A stretch of 7,601 nucleotides of DNA from JBGQDM01 sp041495845 (GTDB lineage: Bacteria; Acidobacteriota; Terriglobia; Terriglobales; Acidobacteriaceae). Below are positions 6,410 through 7,601 of this stretch, one piece after another. The translations under genes were made by a program, and so were the position numbers. The notes beneath the pieces were generated by a model. The model had not been told where the DNA came from and did not search any database. It was given only the letters and a program-made list of their open reading frames with translations. The stretch's first letter is position 1; each line of letters starts with the position of its first letter. Where the stretch lies: the NCBI GenBank assembly GCA_041495845.1, contig JBGQDM010000129.1, positions 1 to 7,601 on the forward strand. Direction: 5' to 3'.

Positions 6410-6474
6410 GCCGGGGGCGTAGCACGAATGTCCTATTACCACGACCAGCCACGCCTTGCAGTCGTCCACCCGGC
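6410..6474 (-). other. Structured 3' untranslated segment downstream of the permease gene, possible small RNA
   Basis: Two nested stems can form: an inner 8-bp stem (6416-6423 with 6448-6455) around a 24-nt loop, and an outer 6-bp stem GCCGGG/CCCGGC (6410-6415 with 6469-6474), stacked on one side and bulged by 13 nt on the other. The single imperfect inner pair is G-U if the RNA is minus-strand but A-C if plus-strand, so the fold favours the minus strand, the same strand as the terminator about 60 nt downstream. It could be a 3'UTR structure or a 3'UTR-derived small RNA. I recognise no known RNA family. Confidence 0.25.
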
Positions 6475-6482
6475 CACTGCCC

Positions 6483-7373
6483 TCAGCGCCGCGGCTCCAC
6501 TACTTCAGCTTCGGAACGGTTCATTACGCTCGCTCCCGCTAGTTCCTTGCTGCGGAAACCATGGAAAAACAGCAGGTGAACCAGAAACATGAGGATTAGC
6601 ACCGCTCCGAACGTGCAAACGATGGTCGCTCCCGTGGGTAGATCCAACAAAACAGAGAAATACACCCCCAGAGCCGAAACCAACGTGCCCATTGTCCACC
6701 CTATCGCTAAGCGTGGACCGATACGATCGGCAAACAGCATCGCCCCTACGGAAGGAACCACCAGATAGCAGAACACCAGCAGCACGCCGGCAATGGAAAC
6801 CGACGAGGTCACCACGAAACCGAAGGAAGCGTAGAAAAGGAAATCCCAGAGGCGGATGCTGATGCCCTCGCGCTCCGCCTGCGCCGGATTCGTCGAAATC
6901 AAAAGAAACTTGTGCCGGAAAATATAGTGAAAAATGCCGATGACTCCGTAGAGCACCGCCGTCTTCAGTACTTCTTGCTTGGAGACGGCCAAGATGTTGC
7001 CCACCAGCATGTCCTTCAGGTGTTCCGTCTCGCCGGTGGCCTTACTCATGGCGAGGATGGCGGTTGCTGACGCCACCGCGTAGGCAATGCCGATAAACGC
7101 TTCCTGGGGAATATGTCCGCGGCGGGTGCGCGCCACCGCGAACAAGCCTGCCCCCATCAGCGTAAACGCCAGACTCAGCCAGTACGCGCTGTGTCCGTGG
7201 GGATCCAGTCCCATGAGGATGGCCACGGTGGCGCCCAGTGCGGCGATCTGCGCCAGCGCCAAGTCGACGAAAATTACGCCGCGCTCCACCACGTGCACGC
7301 CCAGGTAGGCGTGAATCCCCGTCAAAATGAGGCTGGCCAGGAACGGCGCCAGTAAGAAAGGCAGAATTTCCAT
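6483..7373 (-). CDS. ABC-3 family metal (Zn/Mn) transporter permease, ZnuB/MntB-like
   Basis: This 296-residue polytopic protein is the membrane subunit of a high-affinity divalent-metal importer, which moves zinc or manganese from a periplasmic binding protein into the cytoplasm. About eight hydrophobic segments are visible. Family-typical stretches are GIHAYLGVHVVERGVIFVDLALAQIAALGA (residues 19-48), IPQEAFIGIAYAVASATAIL (88-107), the cytoplasmic AEREGISIRLWD (166-177) that contacts the ATPase in this family, and SVSIAGVLLVFCYLVVPSVGAMLFADRIG (191-219). The polar tail (about 272-296) ends EVVEPRR. The ATG at 7373 has a good GAGGAG site 4 nt away. The binding-protein gene ends 15 nt upstream, so the two form an operon, terminated near 6320-6349. 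The metal cannot be told from the sequence alone. The ATPase gene is not downstream, so it must lie upstream of the window or elsewhere. Confidence 0.93.
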   Translation of the reverse strand: MEILPFLLAPFLASLILTGIHAYLGVHVVERGVIFVDLALAQIAALGATVAILMGLDPHGHSAYWLSLAFTLMGAGLFAVARTRRGHIPQEAFIGIAYAVASATAILAMSKATGETEHLKDMLVGNILAVSKQEVLKTAVLYGVIGIFHYIFRHKFLLISTNPAQAEREGISIRLWDFLFYASFGFVVTSSVSIAGVLLVFCYLVVPSVGAMLFADRIGPRLAIGWTMGTLVSALGVYFSVLLDLPTGATIVCTFGAVLILMFLVHLLFFHGFRSKELAGASVMNRSEAEVVEPRR

Positions 7374-7377
7374 TGCT

Positions 7378-7383
7378 CTCCTC
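7378..7383 (-). promoter_or_regulatory. Ribosome binding site of the metal permease gene
   Basis: GAGGAG on the minus strand lies 4 nt upstream of ATG 7373, inside the 15-nt gap after the binding-protein stop. It fixes the permease start. Confidence 0.75.
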
Positions 7384-7388
7384 GGGTT

Positions 7389-7601
7389 CTATTGCGTTGC
7401 CTGAAACGCTTTGCTCAGCAAATCAACATCGTAATCAAACAACTTAAAGTAATCGGTCACATTTTTTTCGCCCCCCACCGAAGGCAGGTACACCACTACT
7501 TTACCTCCGGTTTCACTGGCGATACTGTTTGGCGTCTTCAAGTCGAAGTAGGGCTCGACCAGGATCACCTTGATATTATCCCGCTTCATCATGCCGATGA
7601 G
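7389..7601 (-). CDS. Metal ABC transporter substrate-binding protein (ZnuA/TroA family), C-terminal fragment
   Basis: The frame enters from the right edge and encodes the last 70 residues of a periplasmic metal-binding protein of the cluster A-I (ZnuA/TroA) type, which captures Zn or Mn and hands it to the permease. Typical C-terminal features are KVILVEPYFDLKT (residues 11-23), TGGKVVVYLPSVGG (31-44) and the terminal DYFKLFDYDVDLLSKAF (50-66). The ATGs near 7592 are internal methionines (LIGMMKRD), not the start. Roughly 200 or more residues are missing, including the signal peptide and first metal ligands. The stop TAG (7389-7391) is 15 nt before the permease ATG. Codons ending in A or T appear somewhat more common here than in the Tad genes, but the fragment is too short to interpret. 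Confidence 0.88.
   Translation of the reverse strand, partial: LIGMMKRDNIKVILVEPYFDLKTPNSIASETGGKVVVYLPSVGGEKNVTDYFKLFDYDVDLLSKAFQATQ

Larger units (their letters stand above)
5964..6482. other. 519-bp region without a confident gene, between two minus-strand genes
   Basis: This stretch lies between the 3' end of the metal permease gene and the 5' end of the secreted-protein gene, both on the minus strand. Reading from the permease side, it holds a structured segment (6410-6474), an intrinsic terminator (6320-6349), a possible 40-codon frame (6197-6319) and a strong hairpin (6138-6186). The promoter of the secreted-protein gene should lie in the leftmost part. I see only isolated hexamers there, such as TTGACC (minus strand, near 6013) and TAGAAT (minus strand, near 6051), and no properly spaced pair. 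A plus-strand frame at 5965-6309 looks non-coding. No tRNA, IS end or att-like repeat was found. Confidence 0.6.

Overview
The window looks like a chromosomal segment of a GC-rich bacterium, most likely an acidobacterium. This assignment is inference. It rests on the style of the Tad genes, a very long TonB-family protein with a Pro/Gly-rich linker, and a secreted protein with a DNDN-type motif after its signal peptide. No rRNA or other phylogenetic marker is present.

Positions 1-5210, plus strand, read as one tightly spaced operon. It contains the C-terminal part of the Tad/Flp pilus ATPase CpaF (TadA), both Tad inner-membrane platform proteins (TadB, TadC), a small DUF192 protein, and a 621-residue TonB-like protein. 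CpaF powers pilus assembly through the TadB/TadC platform. Intergenic gaps are 4, 3 and 32 nt. The last two genes share a TTGA stop/start overlap, with a TTG start. DUF192 and the TonB-like protein have no assigned step in pilus assembly, but their spacing places them in the same transcript.

Positions 5238-5963, minus strand, encode a secreted protein of unknown function that converges on the operon, with only 27 nt between the two stop codons. Positions 5964-6482 hold no confident gene. They contain an intrinsic terminator oriented to end the minus-strand metal-transporter transcript, a structured 3' untranslated segment, a possible 40-residue membrane peptide whose ATG abuts the terminator T-tract, and a strong 10-bp hairpin.

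Positions 6483-7601, minus strand, encode an ABC-3 family metal permease (ZnuB/MntB type). It is preceded by the C-terminus of its metal-binding lipoprotein or periplasmic partner, which runs off the right edge. The ATPase subunit is not in the window.

The most notable points are a glycine-to-valine change in the CpaF Walker A loop, the unusual architecture of the TonB-like protein (a roughly 24-residue Pro repeat, a Gly-rich linker, no histidine in the membrane segment) and its coupling to DUF192 behind Tad genes, and the terminator/small-ORF overlap. I see no clearly new defence, mobile or biosynthetic system here.
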